Assembly: GCA_001512665.1 (NCBI GenBank)
Contig: LFSF01000018.1
Span: 1 to 57,918, forward strand
Reading direction: 5' to 3'
Length of the DNA stretch: 57,918 nucleotides
Origin: Clostridiales bacterium DTU073
GTDB taxonomy: Bacteria > Bacillota > Peptococcia > DRI-13 > DTU073
Positions 39,731-48,883 of this stretch are shown here, in pieces. How positions within the stretch are numbered: the stretch's first letter is position 1; each line of letters opens with the position of its first letter. The notes under the pieces were generated by a model. That model made no database searches. It was not told the origin of the DNA and saw only the letters and a list, made by a program, of their open reading frames with translations. The position numbers and the translations under genes are program-made.

Positions 39731-41677
39731 TTACTTTGTTTTATTTTCTCCTGCCATCTTTTTCGTATAGGGTAAAAGCCCCCCGGCCAATAAAATTTCT
39801 TTCTGACGTGCCGAGACTGTTAGATTAACCTTAAAAGTAAATCCTTCGCTTTTATTCTGCACCGTAAGTATCTCCCCGGCTAATATTTGTTGAGGTAAGT
39901 CCACGATTAGCAATTCATCGCCCATTTTCAAACGCTCATAATCCTCTTTATTCACGAAAGTAAGCGGTAAGATGCCTGAATTAACCAAGTTAGCTTTATG
40001 AATACGGGCAAAAGAAACTGCGATTACTCCTTTAACTCCCAGATACAACGGTACTAGTGCCGCATGTTCTCTGCTTGAACCTTGTCCATAGTTCTCTCCG
40101 GCTACCAGAAATCCGCCTCCTTTTTCTCGGGCCCGTTCCGGGAATTTGGGATCAACCGGAATCAAACAATGTGCAGATAGAGCCGGAATGTTCGAACGTA
40201 AAGGCAAAAGGTGAGCCGGCGAAGGCATAATATGATCCGTAGTAATGTTATCCTCTATCATCAGTAGTACAGAACCATGCAAAGAAGCAGGAAGTTCTTT
40301 ATTCTGAGGAAACTCTTTAATATTGGGGCCCTTAATTATTTCTACCTTTTCTGCCTCATCAAAAGGAAGCGGAGGCACAATCAGATTATCATTAACCAAA
40401 TACCTTTCCGGTTGATTAACCACAATAGGTTCTAAAATACGGGGATCCGTTATTTCTCCCCGCAACGCTGAAACGGCGGCGACCTCCGGACTACACAAAT
40501 AAACATCAGCACTGGCAGTACCACTGCGTCCGTAAAAATTCCGGTTAAAAGTACGTAAGGACACCGCTCCTGTAGAGGGAGCTTGACCCATCCCAATACA
40601 AGGTCCACAGGCACATTCCAAAATTCTCGCTCCCGCATTAATCAACTCTGCCAAAGCTCCATTGTCTGCCAGCATAGATAAAACCTGCCTAGAACCCGGA
40701 GAAATTACTAAACTCACCTCGGGAGGAATTGTTTTTCCCCGCAAAATAGCAGCCACTGTCAGCAAATCAACATAAGATGAATTTGTACAACTCCCAATAC
40801 AAACCTGATCAACTTTTGTTCCGACAAGCTCTTTAACCTTAACCACCTTATCAGGACTGTGCGGGCAAGCTACTAAAGGTTCCAGAGCAGAAAGATCAAG
40901 CTCAATAATTTCATCATAAACAGCACCTTCATCAGCCTTTAATTCACACCAATCCTGATCACGTCCTTGGGCTTTTAAAAACTTTAAAGTCACTTCATCA
41001 CTGGGAAATATCGAGCTTGTAGCCCCCAGTTCTGCTCCCATATTGGCAATAGTGCCTCTTTGCGGAATCGACAAATGAGCTAAGCCCTCTCCGGAATATT
41101 CAAAAATCTTACCGACCCCACCTTTAACTGAAAGTTTAGCCAAGATGGTCAAGATGATATCTTTCGCACTTACCCAAGGGGGCAAATGCCCCTTTAAGTG
41201 CACATTTACCACTTGCGGCATATTCAAATAATATGGTCCGCCGCCCATAGCTACGGCCACATCCATACCCCCAGCACCGATAGCCAACATCCCTACCGCC
41301 CCGGCTGTAGGTGTATGACTGTCGGAACCGAGCAAGGTCTGTCCCGGAACAGTAAAACGTTCCAAATGTACCTGGTGACAAATCCCATTCCCGGGGCGAG
41401 AATAATAAATTCCGTATTTAGCCGCTGCCGATTGAATAAAACTATGGTCATCGGCATTCTCATAACCGGTTTGGAGAGTATTATGGTCCACATAAGCTAC
41501 TGATCTTTTAGTTTTCACCCGGGGGAAACCCAGAGCTTCAAATTCCAAATAAACCATGGTCCCTGTCGTATCCTGAGTTAGCGTCTGGTCGATACGTAAC
41601 CCAATTTCTTCTCCTTGTTTCATTGTTCCCTCTACTAAATGAGCCTCAATTATTTTCGTCGTAATATTTTTCGTCAT
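39731..41677 (-). CDS. Aconitate hydratase
   Basis: A 648-residue aconitase. Substrate and cluster motifs are QVHLERFTVPGQTLLGSDSHT, GTIANMGAELGATSSIFPSD, and the Fe-S ligands in VCIGSCTNSSY and ACGPCIGMGQAPS; the C-terminal swivel domain has ENYGQGSSREHAAL. The architecture is that of the short (about 640-residue) bacterial aconitase related to mitochondrial aconitase. It sits between a homocitrate-synthase-like gene and NADP-IDH, spaced 37 and 15 nt, so it most likely isomerises citrate to isocitrate. Homoaconitase activity cannot be excluded by sequence. Confidence 0.93.
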   Translation of the reverse strand: MTKNITTKIIEAHLVEGTMKQGEEIGLRIDQTLTQDTTGTMVYLEFEALGFPRVKTKRSVAYVDHNTLQTGYENADDHSFIQSAAAKYGIYYSRPGNGICHQVHLERFTVPGQTLLGSDSHTPTAGAVGMLAIGAGGMDVAVAMGGGPYYLNMPQVVNVHLKGHLPPWVSAKDIILTILAKLSVKGGVGKIFEYSGEGLAHLSIPQRGTIANMGAELGATSSIFPSDEVTLKFLKAQGRDQDWCELKADEGAVYDEIIELDLSALEPLVACPHSPDKVVKVKELVGTKVDQVCIGSCTNSSYVDLLTVAAILRGKTIPPEVSLVISPGSRQVLSMLADNGALAELINAGARILECACGPCIGMGQAPSTGAVSLRTFNRNFYGRSGTASADVYLCSPEVAAVSALRGEITDPRILEPIVVNQPERYLVNDNLIVPPLPFDEAEKVEIIKGPNIKEFPQNKELPASLHGSVLLMIEDNITTDHIMPSPAHLLPLRSNIPALSAHCLIPVDPKFPERAREKGGGFLVAGENYGQGSSREHAALVPLYLGVKGVIAVSFARIHKANLVNSGILPLTFVNKEDYERLKMGDELLIVDLPQQILAGEILTVQNKSEGFTFKVNLTVSARQKEILLAGGLLPYTKKMAGENKTK

Positions 41678-41714
41678 CCCATTCTCCCCCTTTTTTCTGT
41701 CTACACTAAACTGT

Positions 41715-42875
41715 CTATTCTCCGGTAGAAAGCTCCTCTTTCAATTCCTGATATAACTGCACCAACTCTTTATCAAACAAAGGACGTTTTAATTCAATCG
41801 CTGATTTTCTTACTTTTTCTAAAAGCATTTTGCTTAATTCTTTAGAAAGATCTAAATTGAACTCTTGGAATTTATTAATTAAAGTTGCCGTTCCGGAATG
41901 TTTTCCTACGAGAATCTGTCTAATCAATCCTACCTCTTCAGGGTCAAAGGCTTCATAAGTTTTGGGGTTCTTATATGCCCCATCGGCATGAATTCCGGAC
42001 TCATGCGTAAACATATTTTTCCCTACAATTGGTTTGGACAAAGGCAAAGGTCTGCCTGAAGCATTAGCTACATAATGTGAAAGCTCCAAAAATCCTTTCG
42101 TATTTAAAAGCATTTCACACTGCAATAAATGCTTTAAAGTCATAGCCACCTCTTCTAAAGCTGCATTTCCTGCCCTTTCTCCCAATCCGTTCACCGTGAC
42201 TCCGGCATGTGTTGCTCCGGCTTTTATTCCGGCAATAGTATTAGCAGTAGCTAATCCAAAATCATTATGCATATGCATTTCCAAATCAATATCTACTGCC
42301 TCAAGTAAGCGCTTAATTTTGGCATAGGCTTCAAAAGGTTCAAGAATACCTACCGTATCACAATAGCGCAAACGATCAGCCCCTGCCTCCTTGACCGTTT
42401 TCGCAAACTGCACCAGAAATTCCTCATCGGCGCGCGAAGCATCTTCGGCATTAGCGGAAACATAAAGATTGTTTTTTTTGGCAAAGTCGACCGCTCTGGC
42501 TATCTGTTCTAAAACCCGTTCCCTTGTAGATTTAAGCTTATATTCGATATGAATATCGGAAACCGAGATAGAAATCGCCACAGCATCTACACCACAATCA
42601 AGAGATTGTTTGATATCCTCAACTACGGCACGATTCCAAGCCATAATACTACAATTAAGCCCTAAGTCTACAATGGCTTTTAAGGTCTCCTTTTCATCCC
42701 CGCCCATTACGGGAATACCGGCCTCAATCTGGTCTACTCCCAGATCGCAAAGCATTTTAGCGATCGTGATTTTTTCCCGATTAGCGAAAACAACACCGGC
42801 AGTCTGTTCACCATCCCGTAAAGTAGTATCAACTATATAAATCTTCCTTCCCATATATTCAGTCGCAACCATCAT
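41715..42875 (-). CDS. NifV-like homocitrate synthase family protein, candidate Re-citrate synthase
   Basis: A 386-residue DRE-TIM metallolyase. Motifs: YIVDTTLRDGEQTAGVVF (substrate/metal Asp and Arg), the HMHNDFG metal His pair, NGLGERAGNAALEEV and FTHESGIHADG. By sequence it is NifV/homocitrate-synthase-like. No nif genes or lysine aminoadipate genes lie nearby; instead it leads an operon with aconitase and NADP-isocitrate dehydrogenase. In anaerobes, Re-face citrate synthases belong to this same family and sit in the same context, so oxaloacetate plus acetyl-CoA to citrate is the likely reaction. Length is close to NifV rather than to the longer clostridial Re-citrate synthase. Confidence 0.88.
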   Translation of the reverse strand: MMVATEYMGRKIYIVDTTLRDGEQTAGVVFANREKITIAKMLCDLGVDQIEAGIPVMGGDEKETLKAIVDLGLNCSIMAWNRAVVEDIKQSLDCGVDAVAISISVSDIHIEYKLKSTRERVLEQIARAVDFAKKNNLYVSANAEDASRADEEFLVQFAKTVKEAGADRLRYCDTVGILEPFEAYAKIKRLLEAVDIDLEMHMHNDFGLATANTIAGIKAGATHAGVTVNGLGERAGNAALEEVAMTLKHLLQCEMLLNTKGFLELSHYVANASGRPLPLSKPIVGKNMFTHESGIHADGAYKNPKTYEAFDPEEVGLIRQILVGKHSGTATLINKFQEFNLDLSKELSKMLLEKVRKSAIELKRPLFDKELVQLYQELKEELSTGE

Positions 42876-43022
42876 TCAGTACCTCCTCATACAATCTATC
42901 TTAATAGAATAGCTAATCTATATATTCCGTCATTTGATATTACGCTATATAATATCCATCCCTGTAGAAAAAAACAACACTTTTTCGTGAAGTATTTAAT
43001 ATACATTCTGATACTTTTCCAG

Positions 43023-43056
43023 AAAAAAACATCTTAGTGTCTACCACTAAGATGTT
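43023..43056 (-). terminator. Terminator after the CofE-like gene
   Basis: A 12-bp perfect stem (AACATCTTAGTG, CACTAAGATGTT) with a 5-nt loop and a T-run on the minus strand. Confidence 0.9.
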
Positions 43057-43092
43057 CTTTATCTTTTATATAGATGAAAACCTTACTCTTTC

Positions 43093-44292
43093 TCACTCTG
43101 TAGCATAATTATCAAAATAACCTTGAATCAAAACAACCGGTGTACCTTTATCACCACTACCACTCACCAAGTCACAAAGACTGCCTAAAAGATCTGTTAA
43201 TTGACGAGGAGTCGTCCCTTGTGAAGCTGAAGTCCCTTTCATATTAGCTTTCTTTTGCCGAATATATTCTTTTATCGCATTCTGACAAGCTTCACCACTT
43301 AGATCCTGTAGCTGATTATCCGCCAAATACTTTAACTTAACCTCATTAGGAAGACCTTGAAGACCTGGGGTAAATGCCGGAGCCACAACGGGATCCGCTA
43401 ATTCCCAGATGCCTCCTACCGGATCTTTAAACGCTCCATCCCCATATATCAACACTTCGATCTGTTTCCCACAGATTTCTCGTAAGCCTTTTTGTACCGC
43501 TGTAACAAACTCCTCACCGTCACGCGGAAAAAGCTTAGTCTTCGTATCCGTAGCTTTATTTGAACCAAGTAAACCATATTTTTCATTATAGCCGCTACCA
43601 TTAATTGGTGCAGTGCAAATATCATCAAGCCCCAGAACAATCTGAGCACCGGCGCCTTGTAAAATTCTTTTAGTTCTAAATCTACTGTGAACATCTGCCG
43701 CCAAAACATAAGGAGTATAATTTAAAATCACCCGCGGGTCATTAGCTAAGATAATTTCCAGTTCAACCCCTTCTGCTTCCACCAGTTCACGATACATCTG
43801 CACATAATCCATGCCCGTAAAAGGATGCTTAACGTCTTGCCCAAATAATTCCCGGTATTTTTCTTCAGTAAGAATATCTGTATAAGGGTTAAGACCCAAT
43901 TCATCCATTTTTTCTATAGGCATTAAATGGTTGCCGACCTCGTCTGCCGGGTAGCCTAACTGCAAATAAAGCTTTTTGGCAGCACGTGCTATCCCTTTGA
44001 GGATAATAGAAAAACGATTGCGACTTAAGATCGGAAAGATAATTCCAAATTCTTCGTTCCCATTAAATTTCCGACGTACATCTAAAGCAATATCATCTAA
44101 AGTAACATAATTTCCTTGTGCTCTAGCTACAGCTGATTCGGTAATACCCACCACATCATGGTCGCGTAATTGATAACCCTCCGTTTCTGCGGAAGTTTTC
44201 ACAGCTTGTACCACAATATTAACTAAATCATCACCCGACTTAATAATTGGTAATCTTATGCCTCGGGCAACCGTTCCAACAGTTCTAACCAT
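43093..44292 (-). CDS. Coenzyme F420-0:L-glutamate ligase family protein (CofE-like)
   Basis: A 399-residue protein of the COG1478 family. The N-terminal portion carries RGIRLPIIKSGDDLVNIV, DHDVVGITESAVARAQG and later FGIIFPILSRNRFS, with GSNKATDTKTKLFPRD and GDGAFKDPVGGIWELADP further on. CofE adds glutamates to F420-0 in methanogens and actinobacteria, but F420 synthesis genes are not in the window. Clostridial homologues of this length are annotated only by similarity. Glutamylation of another acceptor, for example a folate or pterin, is possible. ATG 44292 follows AAAGGAGCG. Confidence 0.78.
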   Translation of the reverse strand: MVRTVGTVARGIRLPIIKSGDDLVNIVVQAVKTSAETEGYQLRDHDVVGITESAVARAQGNYVTLDDIALDVRRKFNGNEEFGIIFPILSRNRFSIILKGIARAAKKLYLQLGYPADEVGNHLMPIEKMDELGLNPYTDILTEEKYRELFGQDVKHPFTGMDYVQMYRELVEAEGVELEIILANDPRVILNYTPYVLAADVHSRFRTKRILQGAGAQIVLGLDDICTAPINGSGYNEKYGLLGSNKATDTKTKLFPRDGEEFVTAVQKGLREICGKQIEVLIYGDGAFKDPVGGIWELADPVVAPAFTPGLQGLPNEVKLKYLADNQLQDLSGEACQNAIKEYIRQKKANMKGTSASQGTTPRQLTDLLGSLCDLVSGSGDKGTPVVLIQGYFDNYATE

Positions 44293-44377
44293 AAGCTATT
44301 ACGCTCCTTTACGAGTTAAATCTATTTCCCCCTAACAAATTCTAACAGACTTCTATTAAAGTAGCTATATAAAATTA

Positions 44378-45403
44378 TTAATTATCTATAATTTCCTGTG
44401 TTGTTTTAAAATGCAATTTGGCGATTTTCCCCATTTCTTCCTTCCCATACTTAGCCGCAATCTGCTTTGCTACAATTTTGACTTTCTCATTACAACCTTT
44501 AGGAATAGTGACACCGTATTTCAAAGATAATTCCTCCAGCTTTGTCAAAAAAACATCCCTTGCTAGCACCGAAGCCGCAGCAACAGCAATATCCTTTTCA
44601 GCACGTGGCGTTTGAATTAACTTGATTTGGCGTCCTTTCTTCATTAAAGCTTGTTGAATAAATTTATCATCTCCAAATTTATCCGCGATTATATATTCAC
44701 AATCTACTATTTGCAAAAGGTTCTCCATCACCCGGGCATGTCCCCACGCCAATAACTTATTTAAATTAGCTATTTTAGCATACAACTCATTATACTTTTC
44801 CGGATTAATTAAAACGAGATTATACTTAATCTGTGCAAGCACCCGCAATTTTTCCGCAACCACTTTTATCTTTGCATCACTAATCATTTTACTGTCAGCT
44901 ACGCCAATTTCCTGTAAAAGGGGAAGGTCATCAGCTTCCACATAAACTCCGGCGATAACCAATGGTCCGAAATAATCACCTTTCCCTGATTCATCTGTAC
45001 CAATGTGCGCTTCAGAAATAAGCATACCTTGTATTTTAGACACACCAAATCCTGCAAACTCGTCTGTATCAGCTATGCCCTGAGCAACTGCCACCAGACC
45101 TTGAGATTGTTGATTTTTACACGCACCTGATGATGATACTGTAGCTTGTCCCAGTTTTTCCGCCAGCAGCTGCTCGATTTGCTGTGAACCTTTTTCCAAT
45201 ACTATTTTCGACGAATAGTTATTCTTATTAAAATAAATAACGGCAGAAAAATCACTGCCCTGATACTTTCCTTTTAATTTCTCACCATAACCGGAGTTAA
45301 GTGTCTTCTTGTCCAACCACTCAACCGGCAGTCCGGAAAACAGGGCTTTAAAACTATCCACCGCTTCCTGACGAGAGTGCACAAATTGATAAATTTTACT
45401 CAT
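44378..45403 (-). CDS. rnhC: Ribonuclease HIII
   Basis: A 341-residue RNase HIII. The N-terminal DUF3378/TBP-like substrate-binding domain (about 1-110, with a variable insert) is followed by the RNase HII/HIII catalytic domain: GTDESGKGDYFGPLVIAGVY (catalytic Asp/Glu), IADKFGDDKF and AEKDIAVAAASVLARD. The enzyme removes RNA from RNA:DNA hybrids in the cytoplasm. ATG 45403 follows GGGGGAT. Confidence 0.93.
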   Translation of the reverse strand: MSKIYQFVHSRQEAVDSFKALFSGLPVEWLDKKTLNSGYGEKLKGKYQGSDFSAVIYFNKNNYSSKIVLEKGSQQIEQLLAEKLGQATVSSSGACKNQQSQGLVAVAQGIADTDEFAGFGVSKIQGMLISEAHIGTDESGKGDYFGPLVIAGVYVEADDLPLLQEIGVADSKMISDAKIKVVAEKLRVLAQIKYNLVLINPEKYNELYAKIANLNKLLAWGHARVMENLLQIVDCEYIIADKFGDDKFIQQALMKKGRQIKLIQTPRAEKDIAVAAASVLARDVFLTKLEELSLKYGVTIPKGCNEKVKIVAKQIAAKYGKEEMGKIAKLHFKTTQEIIDN

Positions 45404-45435
45404 AACATCCCCCGTAAATTCTTATTTTTCTTTTG

Positions 45436-46320
45436 CTAATCCATACCCCATTTAAGACTTAATTTATCCATATACAATGCTCCGAGAACTCCAATGATAA
45501 AACAGCTAGCATAAAGTAATATATCGGAGATACCATACGTTGCCTTAAAAGGAATAATCGCTAATGTAGAAGCAACAACTATTCCAAACAGCCCATGAAA
45601 AACAAGAGAGTGAGCCAATTCAAACAGCCAATTGATCAGTCGGGCAAAAAGCAGTACCACCAGAATATTACCAAATAAAAAAGGAATAAGTACCGGCAAA
45701 GACAAATCAGCTATTCCTGCCGCTAAAGGTTGATATAATCCCAGATAAATCAGAAATGTGGAAGCACTCAACCCCGGGATAATCACCCCGATACCCCAAA
45801 GTAAACCACTAACCAGCCACCAGAAAAAAGAAGGCTCTATAGCTATGGTTGTCATTATGCGCAGCAAGAACATCCACGCCAGAAACAAAGTAAAGCACAC
45901 CCCACAAGCAATCCACGAACCAACCGTACGCCCCCTTTCCCCCGCTAAACGTAGCAAGGAAGGAAACGTACCAGAAATTAAACCGATAAAAAGCCAAATC
46001 GCCGTTGTTTCGTAAACACGAAACAACACCTCAACTACCCTTGCCAAGCCCAAAAAACCCAACGCCCATCCAATAAATACAGGAATAAATAAAAGATAAT
46101 AAGTGCGAAAAGTCCTAAAGGGATGAGCAAGAAAGCTCATCATCGGCTTGTAGATACCAAACACCACACATAAAACACCGCCGCTAATACCGGGTAAAAT
46201 TGCACCCACACCAATTGCGGCTCCTTTACAAATGTTCACGGGAGCCTGTTTCAACAATGCCGCTTTACGCATTTTTAACTCTTCTGCGTTATTGTGATGA
46301 GATGTTTTTTTTACTTTCAT
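45436..46320 (-). CDS. DUF368 domain-containing membrane protein
   Basis: A 294-residue integral membrane protein with about eight spans. Family signatures include the repeated GAILPGISGGVLCVVFGIY and GVIIPGLSASTFLIYLGLYQP motifs. DUF368 proteins have been linked to polyprenyl-phosphate (C55-P) recycling in Gram-positive bacteria (PopT-type). The gene lies between rnhC and a polysaccharide deacetylase; a role in envelope lipid carrier recycling is plausible but inferred from family. Confidence 0.87.
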   Translation of the reverse strand: MKVKKTSHHNNAEELKMRKAALLKQAPVNICKGAAIGVGAILPGISGGVLCVVFGIYKPMMSFLAHPFRTFRTYYLLFIPVFIGWALGFLGLARVVEVLFRVYETTAIWLFIGLISGTFPSLLRLAGERGRTVGSWIACGVCFTLFLAWMFLLRIMTTIAIEPSFFWWLVSGLLWGIGVIIPGLSASTFLIYLGLYQPLAAGIADLSLPVLIPFLFGNILVVLLFARLINWLFELAHSLVFHGLFGIVVASTLAIIPFKATYGISDILLYASCFIIGVLGALYMDKLSLKWGMD

Positions 46321-46425
46321 ACTACCATGCTCACTTCTCCCGTTACATTATCTACATAAAAACATAAAAACCTTTGCCGAAAAACATTTTACCTTTATTC
46401 TATTGGGAAAACAAGATGAATATTA

Positions 46426-47571
46426 CTATTCCTCTAATTCATAAGTTTTCAGTGTTCTCTTTCCTATCTTTTGTTCAGCAAGCTGTTCTTTATAATCCTC
46501 CGGCACTGTCACCGTATCGGCATCTCCGTCTGAAACAAACCTGGTTAAGCTTCCCTTATCAAATTTTTCTAACCAATCATACATCCCTACATGCTGGACA
46601 TATTTTTGAATTTCACTGGCTCTGATGCGGTGAATCGCAAAAGGATTAAAATCCTGATGATATGGAGACTTATCAGGGTCCCAACCTACATTTAGAATCG
46701 CGATGTTTTTATAGCTTGTCCCCTCATAACTCCCTTGTTCAAGATAAGTGTAAAGCTCCTTATCTTTAGGTCTTGAACCGAATGGTAAAGCCAAAGTATT
46801 AATTTCATAGTCAGGCAGATACTCCCCCACCATCTTCACGACGCCGACAATTTCCTTTTGAATCCTTGACGCATCGGCAGTAGAAAAATTAACATGAGTA
46901 TTAGTGTGATTACCAAGATCCATCCCTTTGTCTACTATATATTGTAATTTATAAGCCACATGCTCTGGTTGCCCGAAGGGCGTATTGTTATTGATAAAAA
47001 ACGTAGCTTCTAAAGGGAAATCAGGATGTTCGCGATGAAACTCCTCAAGAATAGCCACGGCACAATTAGGATTGAGCTCCCATTCACCCTGAGCATTTTT
47101 AATCAACTCAAAATTATTCTGTAAGCCATCATCAAAGGTTAGGACAACAGGCGTATATCCTGCCTCAGTAGTAATATTTCCTGAGACATAATCCTTTAAG
47201 CTGATTGGTCTATAGCCTTGGTCATACAATACTTGCAAATCCTTACGTAGATTATCAGGCGTCCGCACCCATTCCGCTTCCGGTTCGGAAATACCGTGAT
47301 ACATCAATACCATGATTCTCCCGGCTTCATTGGGTTTTATTTTCGTAAAATCGATTTCCGTTTCTACTACTGGGGATTCTGAGGGGGCCATACCCTGCTC
47401 TTCAGACTGATCTCCCGACAATTCCCCAGACTGTCCGGTTGACTGTATAAAATTACTACCATTAGTGCAACCGGCTAACCCATAGCCCATTAACAGAATT
47501 ACATTTAACAGAAGAAAAACGAATAATACCGGCGGAACTAAAGTTTGCTTAAATCTATGCTGTTTTGTCAT
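46426..47571 (-). CDS. Polysaccharide deacetylase family lipoprotein
   Basis: 381 residues from ATG 47571 (GGGGAAT upstream; the upstream in-frame start at 47607 lacks a site). A lipoprotein signal ends in LAGC. After an acidic linker, the NodB-type domain shows MVLMYHGIS, VVLTFDDGLQN (catalytic Asp) and LGNHTNTHVNF (metal His pair), so the catalytic residues are intact. It likely deacetylates a wall or exopolysaccharide at the outer face of the membrane. Confidence 0.9.
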   Translation of the reverse strand: MTKQHRFKQTLVPPVLFVFLLLNVILLMGYGLAGCTNGSNFIQSTGQSGELSGDQSEEQGMAPSESPVVETEIDFTKIKPNEAGRIMVLMYHGISEPEAEWVRTPDNLRKDLQVLYDQGYRPISLKDYVSGNITTEAGYTPVVLTFDDGLQNNFELIKNAQGEWELNPNCAVAILEEFHREHPDFPLEATFFINNNTPFGQPEHVAYKLQYIVDKGMDLGNHTNTHVNFSTADASRIQKEIVGVVKMVGEYLPDYEINTLALPFGSRPKDKELYTYLEQGSYEGTSYKNIAILNVGWDPDKSPYHQDFNPFAIHRIRASEIQKYVQHVGMYDWLEKFDKGSLTRFVSDGDADTVTVPEDYKEQLAEQKIGKRTLKTYELEE

Positions 47572-47745
47572 ACTTATTCCCCTAACACTATTAATATAGT
47601 ACATCATAATAATGATACTTTACTTACATTAATTTAATTTGACAATTATGCGTATTTACCTCTAAAAAATACCGAGCAGTCTTGAATATGTATTTGGAAT
47701 AAAACTTATTTCTTAACAGATACTATCATTAAGGAGGTGTTTATA

Positions 47746-48306
47746 TTGGCACTAAATCTAACCCAAAAAGAACAATTATTATTACAAGATCAAAAAAAGC
47801 ACGAACAACTCTGTGTGCAAAAATACCAAAGTTATGCGGAACAAGCCCAAGATCCTCAACTTAAACAGCTTTTTAATTCTTTAGCACAACAGGAGCAGCA
47901 ACATTTGAACAGTGTTAACCAAATCCTTAGTGGACAAATACCCAATATGCAACAAAATCAACAGCAACAACAACAGCAGAATCAGCTACAGCAGCAACAG
48001 CAACAACAACTACAGCAGCAACAACAAATAAATACGCTACAGCAACAAACACAGCCGCAACAAACACAACAACAAATGTTTGAAATCGGGCAAATGCAAA
48101 GGGGAATGGCTAACAAGCAAGACGCTGATTTATGTAACGATATGTTGTTAACAGAAAAATATGTTTCCAATACTTATGACACCACTATTTTTGAATGTAC
48201 GAATAGTCAAGTTCGCCAGACCTTAAACCACATTCAAAAAGAAGAGCAAGAACATGGTGAAAAAATCTTTAACTACATGAAAAACAACGGCATGTATAAT
48301 CCTTAG
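47746..48306 (+). CDS. Spore coat protein CotF-like (ferritin-like fold) with poly-Gln insert
   Basis: 186 residues from TTG 47746, which follows AAGGAGGTG at 7 nt. The N- and C-terminal helices (LNLTQKEQLLLQDQKKHEQLC, KQDADLCNDMLLTEKYVSNTYD, HIQKEEQEHGEKIFNYMKNNG) form the CotF/ferritin-like four-helix pattern found in spore coat proteins. Between them (about residues 66-110) is a Gln-rich low-complexity run encoded by mixed CAA/CAG, a site prone to length change. It is the only obvious sporulation gene in the window. Confidence 0.85.
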   Translation: MALNLTQKEQLLLQDQKKHEQLCVQKYQSYAEQAQDPQLKQLFNSLAQQEQQHLNSVNQILSGQIPNMQQNQQQQQQQNQLQQQQQQQLQQQQQINTLQQQTQPQQTQQQMFEIGQMQRGMANKQDADLCNDMLLTEKYVSNTYDTTIFECTNSQVRQTLNHIQKEEQEHGEKIFNYMKNNGMYNP

Positions 48307-48323
48307 TAATAATAAAGGTCCCC

Positions 48324-48359
48324 AAAAACATAGACCCCGAAGCAATTTCGGGGTCTATG
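48324..48359 (-). terminator. Terminator of the DUF296 gene
   Basis: CATAGACCCCGAA and TTCGGGGTCTATG form a 13-bp stem, followed on the minus strand by TTTTT. A closely similar hairpin occurs at 53811-53852. Confidence 0.85.
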
Positions 48360-48362
48360 AAT

Positions 48363-48785
48363 TTATAAAAACTTATACAAATTTAAACCTACTTCACTGC
48401 TAAATTCTCGATCTACATTTCCCTCTATTACTTCAATGACAAACTCTCCCGTAGCACTGATATAAGCTTCATTTAAATGTCCACCCCAGGTTTTATATTC
48501 TTCATCAGCCAAATTAATATGTAAATGGAGATAAACCTCGCCATTCATAGTGCTGATATTACCCATAAGGCTGGCTATTTCAAAATTGCCCTCCAACACA
48601 CTGGAGTGGTATTCCTTGGATTTCACATCAAATAATCCTATCTTAGCCTTATTAACTGCCCCAATTCCTGTAATCCAACCTAAAGTAATCCCTTGTTCTT
48701 GGCAAAATTCCTGCAACGTAGCGACTACTTCTTCTGGTTTGTCCAAGCGAAGCACATAGTTGTTCCCAAATTTTCTAAATTCCAT
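48363..48785 (-). CDS. PPC/DUF296 domain protein
   Basis: 140 residues from ATG 48785 (GGAGG upstream). It is a complete PPC (DUF296) domain: ITLGWITGIGAVNKAKIGLFD, EIASLMGNISTMNGEVYLHLHINL and GGHLNEAYISATGEFVIEV. The HLH and GGH histidines form the metal site. Bacterial single-domain PPC proteins are trimeric and of unresolved function, although the domain in plants binds AT-rich DNA. Confidence 0.87.
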   Translation of the reverse strand: MEFRKFGNNYVLRLDKPEEVVATLQEFCQEQGITLGWITGIGAVNKAKIGLFDVKSKEYHSSVLEGNFEIASLMGNISTMNGEVYLHLHINLADEEYKTWGGHLNEAYISATGEFVIEVIEGNVDREFSSEVGLNLYKFL

Positions 48786-48883
48786 GCTATAACCTCCAAA
48801 TTTTTTGTTTGTTTTACTATATATTGATTTTACACAATACACAACTTCCCCTATGTTCCCATAAAAACATCAGCTCTTTACCC

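Noticed and set aside
47982-48170. Minus-strand ORF with a long run of cysteines
   Set aside because: It is the antisense reading of the CAA/CAG glutamine tract of the coat protein gene; no ribosome binding site.
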